A stretch of 17,862 nucleotides of DNA, from positions 1 through 17,862 of the forward strand of contig JAHHTO010000033.1 of assembly GCA_020024595.1 (NCBI GenBank), read 5' to 3'. A program made the translations under genes and the position numbers. Shown one piece after another: positions 1-7,483 of this stretch. Source of the stretch: Schaedlerella sp. (GTDB lineage: Bacteria; Bacillota; Clostridia; Lachnospirales; Lachnospiraceae). How positions within the stretch are numbered: the stretch's first letter is position 1; each line of letters starts with the position of its first letter. Below the pieces are notes generated by a model. It was not told where the DNA came from. It saw only the letters and a program-made list of their open reading frames with translations, and did no database searches.

Positions 1-380
1 ATCATCGGTACCATTTTAAAATATCCAACCAGAAGTCCGTTAAATGCACCACAAAGCGCTCCGATCACCAAAGCCAACAACAACCATACAATCCCCGGTA
101 CTTCTGGATTGTCAGCCATCAACCGACAGCATACAACACCTGTCAGAGACAATGTCGCTCCGATGGAAATATCAATACCTGCTGTAATGATCACCATCAT
201 CTCACCAATTGCAAGCAATCCGTACACCGCATTATTCTGAAGCATATTGATGATTGAATTTACGGAATACATGGACGGAGTGATGATCTTAGCTACGATC
301 AGAAGAACTGCCAGACCAAGAACTAGCCCAAAGTTTCTGCTTTCTGTAATCTTTGAAATCATAGATTTATTCTTATTCAT
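1..380 (-). CDS. Sugar ABC transporter permease, RbsC-like (partial, 3' end outside window)
   Basis: This is the first ~126 residues of a membrane permease of the ribose/AI-2 (BPD_transp_2) family, which forms the sugar channel together with the adjacent ATPase. The ATG at 378-380 has an AAAGGAGG ribosome-binding site inside the end of the upstream ATPase gene, and only 3 nt separate the two genes, so they are translationally linked. Visible hydrophobic segments are around residues 14-33, 51-82 and 94-118. The motif AGIDISIGA (about residues 66-74) is the typical family signature after the second helix (compare GGIDLSVG in RbsC). The rest of the gene lies left of position 1. From context the substrate is probably fucose, rhamnose or a related deoxy-sugar. 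The family is secure; the substrate is inference. Confidence 0.9.
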   Translation of the reverse strand, partial: MNKNKSMISKITESRNFGLVLGLAVLLIVAKIITPSMYSVNSIINMLQNNAVYGLLAIGEMMVIITAGIDISIGATLSLTGVVCCRLMADNPEVPGIVWLLLALVIGALCGAFNGLLVGYFKMVPM

Positions 381-383
381 CCT

Positions 384-1892
384 TTAGTCCTCCTTTCCTT
401 CATCATCCTGTTTTAAAGAAGCCTCAAGAATCATCTCCTGAGTGGTTCCGTCTGTTTCAAAAGCACCTGCAACCCGTCCGTTTCTCATAACTACAATACG
501 ATCTGCCATACCGAGTACTTCTGGCATTTCAGAAGATACCATGATAATTGCATATCCATTGGCCGTCAGTTCGTTCATAATTTCATAGATGGAATATTTT
601 GCACCTACATCAATACCTTTTGTAGGTTCATCCAAAATCAACACTTTCAAATCACAGTTCAGAAGCTTTGCAAATACGACCTTTTGCTGGTTACCACCGG
701 AAAGTGATGATGGTGGAGCACTGATATCTTTTGCTTTCAGTTGAATCTTCTGACAAAGTTCTATTGCTTTTTCTTCTTCAGCATGGATATCTAGTTTACC
801 ACCTTTGATGAATTTCTTCATATCTGCAGATGATACATTCTGATAAATCGGAAGTTCATTGATCAATCCCTGTGTCTGCCTGTCTTCTGGAAGGAGACCG
901 ATTCCAAGCTTCAAAGCATCAATCGGACTGTCAATCTTTACTTCTTTTCCTTCCAATTCTATAGAACCTGTGTCTGGTTTCATAATTCCAAAAATATTCT
1001 GACATACTTCGGTACGCCCGGCACCAACCAAACCTGTCAACGCAAGAATTTCGCCCTTTCTTACATCAAAAGAAACATCCTTAAAGTATCCCTCTTTGGA
1101 AATATGATTGACTTTCAATACAGTCTCTCCGATTTTAGCACTCTTAGGCGGATACATTTGTGTCAATTCACGTCCAACCATCTCACCGATCAGCTTCTGA
1201 TTAGAAATTTTATCCACATCCCAACAACCTATGTACTGTGAATCACGGAAGACTGTAACTCTTGTTGCCAGGCGGTACATATCTTCAAACTTATGTGTAA
1301 TAAAGATAATGGAAACACCTTCGTCCCGCAGTCTTTCCGCAATTTGATAAAGTTCCTCACATTCTCTTCTGGAAAGTGATGCAGTCGGCTCATCCATGAT
1401 CAGTATTCTGGCATCTCTTGAGAGTGCCTTTGCGATTTCAACAAGCTGCTGCTGAGCAACAGAAAGGGTACTCATCGGCTTGGAAACATCAATGTTTTTG
1501 CTCAAAGGTTCAATCAATTCCTTGGCACGCTTTGTCATCAGGCTCCAATTGTATATCCCTAATTTATTTTTAATCTCCTGTCCCATAAAAATATTTTCTG
1601 TTACCGACAAATCCGGGAACGCTGTAACATGCTGATAAATCGCTGCAATACCCAGTTTTGCAGAATCTTCAGTGGAACGAAGTGTGATCTTTTCACCCTC
1701 TAATAGCATCAATCCGCTGTCTGGCTGGTGAACTCCTGTAATTACTTTAATGAATGTAGATTTTCCGGCACCATTCTCACCCATAAGAGCATGAATCTCA
1801 CCGCGTTTCAACTGAAAGTGTACACCATTTAGAGCTGTCACACCGCCAAAGGTTTTTACCACATCCTTCAGTTCCAAGATATATTCACTCAT
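384..1892 (-). CDS. Sugar ABC transporter tandem ATPase, RbsA/MglA-like
   Basis: 502 residues, the usual length for duplicated cytoplasmic ATPases of the RbsA/MglA/LsrA group, which energise monosaccharide import. Domain 1 has Walker A GENGAGKST (38-46), a degenerate signature LSVAQQQ (143-149), Walker B ILIMDEP (163-169) and a switch His in ITH (198-200). Domain 2 has a P-loop with Arg replacing the Walker Lys, GLVGAGRTE (287-295), a canonical LSGGNQQ (397-403) and Walker B LILDEP (418-423). This split between one canonical and one degenerate site is normal for the family. The start has an AAAGGGG site about 9 nt upstream. It is first in its operon, followed by the permease; the substrate-binding protein is not in the window and may lie further downstream. 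Divergent to the AraC-type regulator gene, which probably controls it. Fucose or rhamnose uptake is inferred from the linked catabolic genes. Confidence 0.93.
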   Translation of the reverse strand: MSEYILELKDVVKTFGGVTALNGVHFQLKRGEIHALMGENGAGKSTFIKVITGVHQPDSGLMLLEGEKITLRSTEDSAKLGIAAIYQHVTAFPDLSVTENIFMGQEIKNKLGIYNWSLMTKRAKELIEPLSKNIDVSKPMSTLSVAQQQLVEIAKALSRDARILIMDEPTASLSRRECEELYQIAERLRDEGVSIIFITHKFEDMYRLATRVTVFRDSQYIGCWDVDKISNQKLIGEMVGRELTQMYPPKSAKIGETVLKVNHISKEGYFKDVSFDVRKGEILALTGLVGAGRTEVCQNIFGIMKPDTGSIELEGKEVKIDSPIDALKLGIGLLPEDRQTQGLINELPIYQNVSSADMKKFIKGGKLDIHAEEEKAIELCQKIQLKAKDISAPPSSLSGGNQQKVVFAKLLNCDLKVLILDEPTKGIDVGAKYSIYEIMNELTANGYAIIMVSSEMPEVLGMADRIVVMRNGRVAGAFETDGTTQEMILEASLKQDDEGKED

Positions 1893-2035
1893 CTTATCTT
1901 GCCCCTTTCTTCTGTTTTACATCCGGCTAATTTTTCAACCGTCTGTGTCTGTGTGTATCTAATATTGCTATTTTATCTTTAATAATCAATATCAAAAATA
2001 GCTTTTTCGTTATCGTTTCTTGTTGTTTTAGTCCT

Positions 2036-2064
2036 TTTATCACATTTTCTCCATAATCCTACAA
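2036..2064 (-). promoter_or_regulatory. Candidate weak promoter of the sugar importer operon
   Basis: On the minus strand TTGTAG (2059-2064) is separated by 17 bp from GATAAA (2036-2041). Both hexamers are poor matches to the sigma-A consensus, but the -35 abuts the inverted repeat at 2065-2099, as expected for a promoter that needs an activator. It leaves a leader of about 140 nt. Placement is inference. Confidence 0.35.
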
Positions 2065-2099
2065 TTTTCTTGTGGTATTTTTGTTTTATCACAAGAAAA
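2065..2099. promoter_or_regulatory. 10-bp inverted repeat, candidate AraC/DeoR operator
   Basis: TTTTCTTGTG (2065-2074) and CACAAGAAAA (2090-2099) are perfectly complementary arms around a 15-bp spacer. The left arm with its extension, TTTTCTTGTGGT (2065-2076), recurs identically at 13760-13771, just upstream of the -35 of the aldolase operon. A copy in two control regions of one pathway points to a shared transcription factor site. No T-run follows, so a terminator is unlikely. Confidence 0.6.
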
Positions 2100-2142
2100 C
2101 AGAAATATACATCACCGTCAAAATGAATAGGAAATTTTCTAT

Positions 2143-2171
2143 TTGATTTTTGCTTTTATTCATATTACACT
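2143..2171 (+). promoter_or_regulatory. Candidate promoter of the AraC regulator gene
   Basis: TTGATT (2143-2148), a 17-bp spacer, then TACACT (2166-2171), about 40 bp upstream of the ATG at 2211. The hexamers match sigma-A in five and four positions and the spacing is ideal. An AAAGGAGAA ribosome-binding site follows. Confidence 0.5.
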
Positions 2172-2210
2172 ATTAAGCAGGTTATATTTTATTAAAAGGA
2201 GAACTCTTAT

Positions 2211-3080
2211 ATGCCGTCACCCAAACGATCTTACCCTGCAGAATATAAAACACAAAATTTTCATTCTACTTCACTCACAGAATCATTTCCTTTCGCAATC
2301 AGTGAATGTGGATACTGTTCTGAACGTAAGTTTGAACTCGGAACACGCAACAACTACAACGACTACCTTTTACTATACTCACTGGAAGGGACCGCACGAT
2401 TTACTAAATCATCAGAAACCCAATATATTCAGCCAAACTCGGTAATTATAACTGCATGCAATACTTCCCTTACTTTTACCCGTGTTTCTAAAAATTGGAA
2501 ATTTTATTATTTCATCATCCACGGCAGCCATGCAAAACTGTATTATAATCTGGTTCGTACAAAAAACAATATTATACTTACCAATCCTTTTTCAGACGTA
2601 TTAGATTCTTTTATAGAACTTTACAATATCGTATGCGGTACTTATGGAATTCAAAATGACAGCTGGCGGTGTCTGCACACCACAACTCTTCTGCATAGTA
2701 TTTTCACCGCTTTATACGACCTTACCTATGAAATCAATATCATAAAAGAAATGACACCTGCTCAAGAAACAAGTGTCAATGCTGCTTTAAAATTTATATC
2801 TGACAATTATATGAACGAACTGACCATTGACACAATCTGTGATAAGGTCGGTTTTTCAAAATATTATTTCTGTAAACTTTTTAAAAAACAACTAGGTGTT
2901 ACTGTTCACCAATATGTCAATGAGTTCCGAATCAACAAAGCAAAGGAATTACTGGCATATACTAAACTTTCCATCACGTCTATTTCCAATCAAGTTGGAT
3001 TTAAAACAACCCTCACTTTTCTACGTGCATTTGAAAGAACTGTGCATATGACACCAAGTGAATATCGAGATTATTATTAA
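2211..3080 (+). CDS. AraC-family transcriptional regulator
   Basis: 289 residues, typical for sugar-responsive AraC/RhaS-type regulators. The N-terminal ~110 residues look like a cupin-type effector domain (YLLLYSLEG at 52-60, then strand-rich sequence). The C-terminal ~100 residues are the two-helix-turn-helix AraC domain: first HTH near 205-226 (LTIDTICDKVGFSKYYFCKLF) and second near 253-275 (ISNQVGFKTTLTFLRAF), ending with the diagnostic TPSEYR. The ATG is preceded by AAAGGAGAA with 7-8 nt spacing. A longer out-of-frame ORF over 2143-2445 is a shadow. The gene is divergent from the importer and sits beside the catabolic operon, so it is the best candidate for the substrate-sensing activator, most likely binding the 2065-2099 repeat and related sites upstream of the aldolase and dehydratase operons. 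The ligand (fucose, rhamnose, or a phosphorylated form) cannot be read from the sequence. Confidence 0.93.
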   Translation: MPSPKRSYPAEYKTQNFHSTSLTESFPFAISECGYCSERKFELGTRNNYNDYLLLYSLEGTARFTKSSETQYIQPNSVIITACNTSLTFTRVSKNWKFYYFIIHGSHAKLYYNLVRTKNNIILTNPFSDVLDSFIELYNIVCGTYGIQNDSWRCLHTTTLLHSIFTALYDLTYEINIIKEMTPAQETSVNAALKFISDNYMNELTIDTICDKVGFSKYYFCKLFKKQLGVTVHQYVNEFRINKAKELLAYTKLSITSISNQVGFKTTLTFLRAFERTVHMTPSEYRDYY

Positions 3081-3114
3081 CCGATTTCCAAAAAAAGATT
3101 GTAGAAAATTCAAA

Positions 3115-3155
3115 AGATCAAGTCATCAGACACTCCGACGACTTGATCTCTTTTT
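3115..3155. terminator. Bidirectional intrinsic terminator between AraC gene and Fe-ADH
   Basis: A perfect 10-bp stem, AGATCAAGTC (3115-3124) with GACTTGATCT (3140-3149), is followed on the plus strand by CTTTTT and on the minus strand by TTTTGAATTTT. It can end both convergent transcripts. The stop codon of the Fe-ADH (3154-3156) lies in the T-run. Confidence 0.85.
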
Positions 3156-4299
3156 ACCATAAATTCTTATATATTGCGATAATATCTTCTTTTTTAGGCA
3201 CACGCGGATTTGTTGCTGTACACGCATCTTCTAGTGCAAGATCTGCCATAGAATCAATCACATTAAAATATTCTTCTTTTGAAATAGTTCCCATCTGTGA
3301 AATGGATAACGGAATATCCATTTCCTTCAACATAAACTGCACCCAATTGACCAGAGATCGTACAGTCATGATTTTATTATAACTGCTTAACCCCAGGATC
3401 TGGGCAACTGTAGAATATCTTTTTACCGCTGGCAGATATTCACTTTTACTTTTGCTATGTTTATTAATATCACTATTGAATTCAATAATATGTGGAAGTA
3501 ACATCGCGTTAGCACGTCCGTGTGGGATATGGAATCTCGCTCCCAGCTGGTGTGCCATTCCGTGATTTAGTCCCAGTGATGCAGAATTGAATGCAAGTCC
3601 GGCCAGACAAGATGCCGAATGCATCTTCTGTCGTGCATGTGTATCACTGCCATCTAGATAAGCCCGTAGCAAAAATACCCCGCAAATTTCAATTGCTTTC
3701 TCAGCCAGAGCAGTAGAAAAATCATTACGCTTTGTACTAACGCAAGCTTCCAATGCGTGTGTGAACACATCCATTCCCGTATCTGCAGTAATTGCTGGTG
3801 GAACACTTTTTACCAGCTCTGCATCTAAAATCGCCTCATCCGGTGTCATATTCCTAGAAACAAGCGGATATTTCACCTTTTCAACCGAATCAGTTACAAC
3901 CGCAAATGATGTGACTTCTGATCCTGTTCCGCTAGTTGTTGGAATCGCAATCAATGCAACTTCATTGTATTGTTCTACACGGAGTGCAAATTCACGAATA
4001 GATTTGGAAGAATCAATCGCAGATCCTCCACCTACTGCTACGATTGCATCCGGTTTGTATTCCAACATCTTCTTTACTCCAACCGAAATCTTCTCGATCG
4101 GCGGATCCGGTACAACATCTTTAAATATTTCAAACTGTTTGTGTCCCTTTTCCAACGGATCCAGTACCAGCTGAATCATACTGCTTTCAGCAATAAACGG
4201 ATCTGTGATTATAAGTACCTTTTCATATGGAATTTCTGCCAGCCTGTCCAAAGCCTGGTCTCCAAAATATATTTTTGTTTTAATATCAAAGCTATTCAT
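3154..4299 (-). CDS. pduQ: Iron-containing alcohol dehydrogenase, PduQ/FucO-like
   Basis: 381 residues, the family's usual size. It is a group III metal-dependent ADH with the NAD-binding motif GGGSAID (90-96) and four metal ligands spaced as in FucO: D177 and H181 (DVFTH), H246 (GLNHG) and H260 (PHG). The expected role is NADH-dependent reduction of propionaldehyde to 1-propanol (PduQ) or of L-lactaldehyde to 1,2-propanediol (FucO), regenerating NAD+. Either fits this locus, which needs both reactions. No terminal encapsulation helix is visible. It lies 9 nt after the DeoR gene and ends in a bidirectional terminator; the large shell-operon hairpin lies upstream of both, so it may be expressed separately from the core operon. 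The ATG has a GAGGAAAAAG site. Family assignment is firm; the choice between PduQ and FucO is not. Confidence 0.9.
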   Translation of the reverse strand: MNSFDIKTKIYFGDQALDRLAEIPYEKVLIITDPFIAESSMIQLVLDPLEKGHKQFEIFKDVVPDPPIEKISVGVKKMLEYKPDAIVAVGGGSAIDSSKSIREFALRVEQYNEVALIAIPTTSGTGSEVTSFAVVTDSVEKVKYPLVSRNMTPDEAILDAELVKSVPPAITADTGMDVFTHALEACVSTKRNDFSTALAEKAIEICGVFLLRAYLDGSDTHARQKMHSASCLAGLAFNSASLGLNHGMAHQLGARFHIPHGRANAMLLPHIIEFNSDINKHSKSKSEYLPAVKRYSTVAQILGLSSYNKIMTVRSLVNWVQFMLKEMDIPLSISQMGTISKEEYFNVIDSMADLALEDACTATNPRVPKKEDIIAIYKNLW

Positions 4300-4308
4300 C
4301 TTTTTCCT

Positions 4309-5073
4309 CTATCTAGGATAAATACATTCTACCCCGATTTCCTCAAATAATTGAATCCATCTTGCTTCCGGTTTTTCATCGGTAACGACAGTTGTAATAT
4401 CGTCCAATGTTCCTATCACTGTAAATGCCATTTTATCTAACTTCGTGCTGTCCACAGCAAGAATTTTCATTCTAGCCGCCTCCAGCATTGTCAGCTTATT
4501 ATTTGCATGAAGTTCATCCGAATCTGTAATTGATTTATCCATACTAATGCCCTTGCAGGATATTATAGCCTTATCTACATGAAATGATCTCAACATCTTA
4601 TCCGTCTGAGGCCCAACAAGAGCAAACGACCCCTCCCGTGTCAATCCTCCTGTAGAAAACACCTGCCACTCAGGCATATCAAGCAATTCAATGATAATCT
4701 CTATAGAATTTGTGATCACTGTCAAATTCTTCTTTTCTTTCAGAGCTTTAGCGATATATACTGCTGTAGAACTAGCATCCAACATAATGCTGTCTCCATC
4801 TTTTACCATTGCGACGATTGCCTCCGCAATCCGTTGCTTTCCAATTACATTACGATTCTTTCTGATGTTAAACGGAAGGTCAAGATTTGAATTCTCATTG
4901 ATCACAGCACCACCATAGCTTTTTATTGCAACGCCGTCATTCACAAGCTTTTCCAAATCTCGACGAATCGTTTCCTCTGAAACATCATATAGCTGACTTA
5001 ACTCACTTACCACTACCCGCCGTTCGGCCTGCAGCTTTATCAATATTTCCTTTCTTCTTTCAATTGCAAGCAT
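4309..5073 (-). CDS. DeoR-family transcriptional regulator
   Basis: 254 residues. The N-terminal winged helix (about 6-56) carries the DeoR signature, with VSEETIRRDLEKL at 31-43 and SYGGA at 52-56. The rest is a DeoR C-terminal sensor domain of the sugar-phosphate isomerase-like fold that usually binds a phosphorylated sugar intermediate. The frame is open to a GTG at 5074-5076, but the ATG at 5071-5073 is preferred because GGGAGG lies 7 nt before it against 4 nt for the GTG. The gene starts right after a very long hairpin and shares its transcript with the Fe-ADH. A probable role is repression of the fucose/rhamnose-propanediol regulon until a phosphorylated intermediate (for example fuculose-1-P) accumulates. 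The target sites are not proven; the TGTGG/TGTTGG repeats upstream of the operons are candidates. Confidence 0.9.
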   Translation of the reverse strand: MLAIERRKEILIKLQAERRVVVSELSQLYDVSEETIRRDLEKLVNDGVAIKSYGGAVINENSNLDLPFNIRKNRNVIGKQRIAEAIVAMVKDGDSIMLDASSTAVYIAKALKEKKNLTVITNSIEIIIELLDMPEWQVFSTGGLTREGSFALVGPQTDKMLRSFHVDKAIISCKGISMDKSITDSDELHANNKLTMLEAARMKILAVDSTKLDKMAFTVIGTLDDITTVVTDEKPEARWIQLFEEIGVECIYPR

Positions 5074-5101
5074 CACACTGCCTCCCGGTTACATCTTCTA
5101 G

Positions 5102-5183
5102 CAGTTCAGTCATCTAAAAAAGCCACAAAATAAATATCTCATTACATATAGGTATTTTGTGTGCTTTTTATATGGCTGAACTG
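5102..5183. terminator. Long imperfect palindrome acting as shell-operon terminator
   Basis: Nested complementary arms form one hairpin: CAGTTCAG (5102-5109) with CTGAACTG (5176-5183), next to TCAT/ATGG (one wobble); then AAAAAGC (5117-5123) with GCTTTTT (5163-5169); then CACAAAATA (5124-5132) with TATTTTGTG (5153-5161); and a ~20-nt loop. On the minus strand the inner stem is followed by a T6 run, so it can end the microcompartment transcript after PduT. It is far longer than a standard terminator and nearly symmetric on both strands. Confidence 0.75.
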
Positions 5184-5259
5184 TAGTTTTCTACATGATC
5201 AAGTTGTAAAGTCATGCATCTCATATAACATATGAAACACACGACCATTCAACTATTTT

Positions 5260-5808
5260 TTATAATATTGCGTCTCGAATCTGTGCATCCGGATGTGCGA
5301 TTACAGATGAATCCAGATACATTCCACCCTCTGCTGCTACACTCTTCGCACGTTCGATTGCTGCTTCAACCGCTGCCACTTCTCCAGTCAGCATCAAATA
5401 AGATTTTCCGCACATACCTCTTGCCACACGCAGTTCAATCAAATCTACGATTGCTGTCTTTGCAGCTTCATCGGCTGCCACAATAATAGAAGTGGCATCG
5501 TAGGTCTCCATGATACCGAGTGCAGATACATCTTCAATCGTTGTAGCACCATAGATTGCCGGAAAAATAGATTCATGCGGATTACCTAGCACAAAACTAT
5601 TGATCAAATGTGTTCCCTGCAATGTCTTTGCCGTCTCCACTGCTGCATTGACAGCACTCAGATCTCCTGAAATAATCACAATATATTTTCCCGGACATAC
5701 GGTCTGTGCTTCAATGATACTGATTTCAGAGGTTTTTACCATCGCATCTGCTGCTGTGACACCTGCTGAAACAGTTTTATATTCTACCATTCCAATTGCC
5801 TTACTCAT
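5260..5808 (-). CDS. pduT: BMC-T shell protein PduT (tandem BMC domain, Fe-S pore type)
   Basis: 182 residues with two BMC domains in tandem (about 4-90 starting AIGMVEYKTV, and about 94-182 starting SALGIMETYD), so it forms pseudohexameric trimers in the shell facet. Cys38 in the first pore region (TVCPGKY) matches the cysteine that ligates a 4Fe-4S cluster at the trimer centre of Salmonella and Citrobacter PduT. The ATG overlaps the PduS stop by 4 nt, and PduS is its known partner, so the pair probably passes electrons across the shell. It is the last gene of the core operon, followed by the 5102-5183 hairpin. It is the only BMC-T protein in the window; no PduB-type gated trimer is present. 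Confidence 0.95.
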   Translation of the reverse strand: MSKAIGMVEYKTVSAGVTAADAMVKTSEISIIEAQTVCPGKYIVIISGDLSAVNAAVETAKTLQGTHLINSFVLGNPHESIFPAIYGATTIEDVSALGIMETYDATSIIVAADEAAKTAIVDLIELRVARGMCGKSYLMLTGEVAAVEAAIERAKSVAAEGGMYLDSSVIAHPDAQIRDAIL

Positions 5809-7148
5809 TTACCTGCACGTCCTCCCTGCGTTTCTATGATTACATACTTATCACTGACTTCTTTCACTGTTCCATCAATGGATGCGTGGATTCCTACACT
5901 CAATCCCTTTGCCGGCTCTGCGATCATCTGTCCTTTTTCCACTTTATCCCCTTGTTTTACAATTGGAGAAGCCGGTGCGCCAATATGCTGGCTCAACAGA
6001 ATTTTCACCGTCTGAATGGGAACAACAGACTCATCAAGCGGAGCCTCCTTGTTGTATTGAGTCAAATCCAACCTTGCCATCAACCGCTCCATCGGAACCT
6101 TACGATACTCTCGCTCCGGTCCTACTGGTGCAGCAGTTACCTGCGGCGGCTTCAAACCGTTTGCCCGCAGTCCGGCTTTATATTCTGCCATCAATGTTCT
6201 CGGTGATAATCCCTGGAAGCAGGAATATAGTTCACAAAGTCCACAGGAACAGCAGAAAAATGTATCCAAAAAGATATTCGGATCCTGAACATCCTTGCAA
6301 GTTGCCGCACGCATAAATAAATGCGGCTCAATCGGATGACCAAGTCTATTTCTTGGACATAGATCTGTACACATTGTACATTGACAGCAGCTAGCTGCTG
6401 CACGCTTCAAATCAATCGACGTTTTCTGTCTCTTTCTCTGAATAATATAATGTTCTTCTGGAAGCACAAGTACAGCATTCGTTGTTTTTGTTACCGGCTG
6501 AGAACCACTTCCGATAAATCCCATCATCGGTCCCCCAATAAAATACACCGGATTCTTTGTGGTTACTGCACCGGCAAGTCTTACCGTTTCCTCTATGGAA
6601 GTTCCAATTGGAACTCGAACAGTTATCGGGTGCTCCACTTCAGCAACAACAGACACCAGTTTGTCCACTACAGGAGTCTTCTGGTTAATTGATCTGTATG
6701 CATTGTATACGGTTTCTACATTAAATACGGCAACACCTTGTTCAATAGGAAGTCCTCCCGGACGTACCACTTTTCCTGTCACTTCATAAATGAGAACAAC
6801 CTCATCACCTGCCGGATATACTTCATCCAACAGTCCCAGTCTTACTTCTGGATATGCACTGATCACATCTTTCAGTGCATCTATTGTCTTTGTATAAGCT
6901 TTCTTAATACCAATGACAAGTTCTTTTGCACCGACTGCCTCTCCAATTAAATGAAAAGTATCTACAATCTCATGCGCATATTTTTCCAATAACTGTCTGT
7001 GTAATCTCAGAAGCGGCTCACATTCTGCACAGTTCAATATCAGTGTTTCCGCATTTTCATTCAACTTTGCATATGTAGGAAATCCCGCACCACCTGCACC
7101 GACAATACCACTTTGCTGCAATATGCTGCTTAATTCTTTCATATCCAT
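5805..7148 (-). CDS. pduS: PduS-like RnfC-family flavin/Fe-S electron transfer protein
   Basis: 447 residues, like PduS. The N-terminus has the RnfC/Nqo1-type flavin and NADH binding signature GAGGAGFPTYAK (17-28) and NCAECEP (39-45). Two 4Fe-4S motifs follow: C254-x2-C257-x2-C260-x3-C264-P, and C299-x2-C302-x2-C305-x4-C310. The C-terminal ~60 residues (PIVKQGDKVEKGQ to the end) resemble the barrel-sandwich domain of RnfC, placed here at the C-terminus. Because propanediol dehydration here does not use B12, PduS cannot serve cobalamin reactivation as in the classical PDU. More likely roles are NADH re-oxidation through PduT or electron supply to the radical-SAM activase. The start has a GGAG site, and a second ATG lies two codons later. 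It begins 6 nt after the EutN-type gene and overlaps pduT by 4 nt. Confidence 0.93.
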   Translation of the reverse strand: MDMKELSSILQQSGIVGAGGAGFPTYAKLNENAETLILNCAECEPLLRLHRQLLEKYAHEIVDTFHLIGEAVGAKELVIGIKKAYTKTIDALKDVISAYPEVRLGLLDEVYPAGDEVVLIYEVTGKVVRPGGLPIEQGVAVFNVETVYNAYRSINQKTPVVDKLVSVVAEVEHPITVRVPIGTSIEETVRLAGAVTTKNPVYFIGGPMMGFIGSGSQPVTKTTNAVLVLPEEHYIIQRKRQKTSIDLKRAAASCCQCTMCTDLCPRNRLGHPIEPHLFMRAATCKDVQDPNIFLDTFFCCSCGLCELYSCFQGLSPRTLMAEYKAGLRANGLKPPQVTAAPVGPEREYRKVPMERLMARLDLTQYNKEAPLDESVVPIQTVKILLSQHIGAPASPIVKQGDKVEKGQMIAEPAKGLSVGIHASIDGTVKEVSDKYVIIETQGGRAGK

Positions 7149-7154
7149 AATTTT

Positions 7155-7421
7155 CTACTCCAGTCCTGTTCCATCGTCAATAATTCCAACGATTGCAGCA
7201 TCGATAGGTGCATCTTTCATGCCGGTTCCAACTCTGGCTGCACTTCCCTGTGCTACCAGCACATATTCGCCGATCCCTGCGCCAATTTTATCGATCGCAA
7301 TAATCTGCTTTGCCCCAGTCTGCATATGCTCCAACACATCTACGATCATGAACTTATTTCCTATCAAATTTTCACTTTTCCGTGTTGAAACAACACTGCC
7401 TGTAACTTTTCCTATCAGCAT
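7155..7421 (-). CDS. pduN: BMC-P pentameric vertex protein (EutN/PduN/CcmL family)
   Basis: 88 residues, the standard size of the pentamer that closes the shell vertices. Family features are the opening MLIGKVTGSVVST, a central IAIDKIGAGIGEYVLVAQGSAAR (about 42-64), and the closing PIDAAIVGIID (72-82). The ATG has a GGAGAGGA site. It lies between pduL and pduS in the core operon, with 62 nt before it and 6 nt after. As the only vertex protein in the window, it should be needed for a closed shell. Confidence 0.94.
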   Translation of the reverse strand: MLIGKVTGSVVSTRKSENLIGNKFMIVDVLEHMQTGAKQIIAIDKIGAGIGEYVLVAQGSAARVGTGMKDAPIDAAIVGIIDDGTGLE

Positions 7422-7483
7422 AATATCCTCTCCTCATGCAACTTTTGATACAAATATATTCCATTTGACATCTTCTTATCAAA

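Larger units (their letters stand above)
1893..2210. other. Divergent control region between importer and AraC regulator
   Basis: 318 bp without a convincing gene, very AT-rich. It holds the candidate promoters of both flanking genes, the 10-bp inverted repeat at 2065-2099, and an 8-bp inverted repeat (GCTATTTT at 1967-1974, AAAATAGC at 1995-2002). The latter would form an AU-rich hairpin in the leader of the ATPase mRNA but has no U-run, so I do not call it a terminator. No riboswitch class is recognisable. Confidence 0.7.

Noticed and set aside
1967..2002. Leader hairpin as a terminator in the importer mRNA
   Set aside because: The stem is AU-rich and not followed by a T-run on the minus strand.
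1981..2020. Possible CcpA cre site (GAAACGATAACGAA on the minus strand)
   Set aside because: Only one half matches the cre consensus; too weak to call.
5074..5076. GTG start for the DeoR gene
   Set aside because: Adjacent ATG has the better spacing from GGGAGG.
5796..6316. Plus-strand open frames over pduS
   Set aside because: Antisense shadows with no recognisable domain or ribosome-binding site; the minus-strand product has clear Fe-S motifs.
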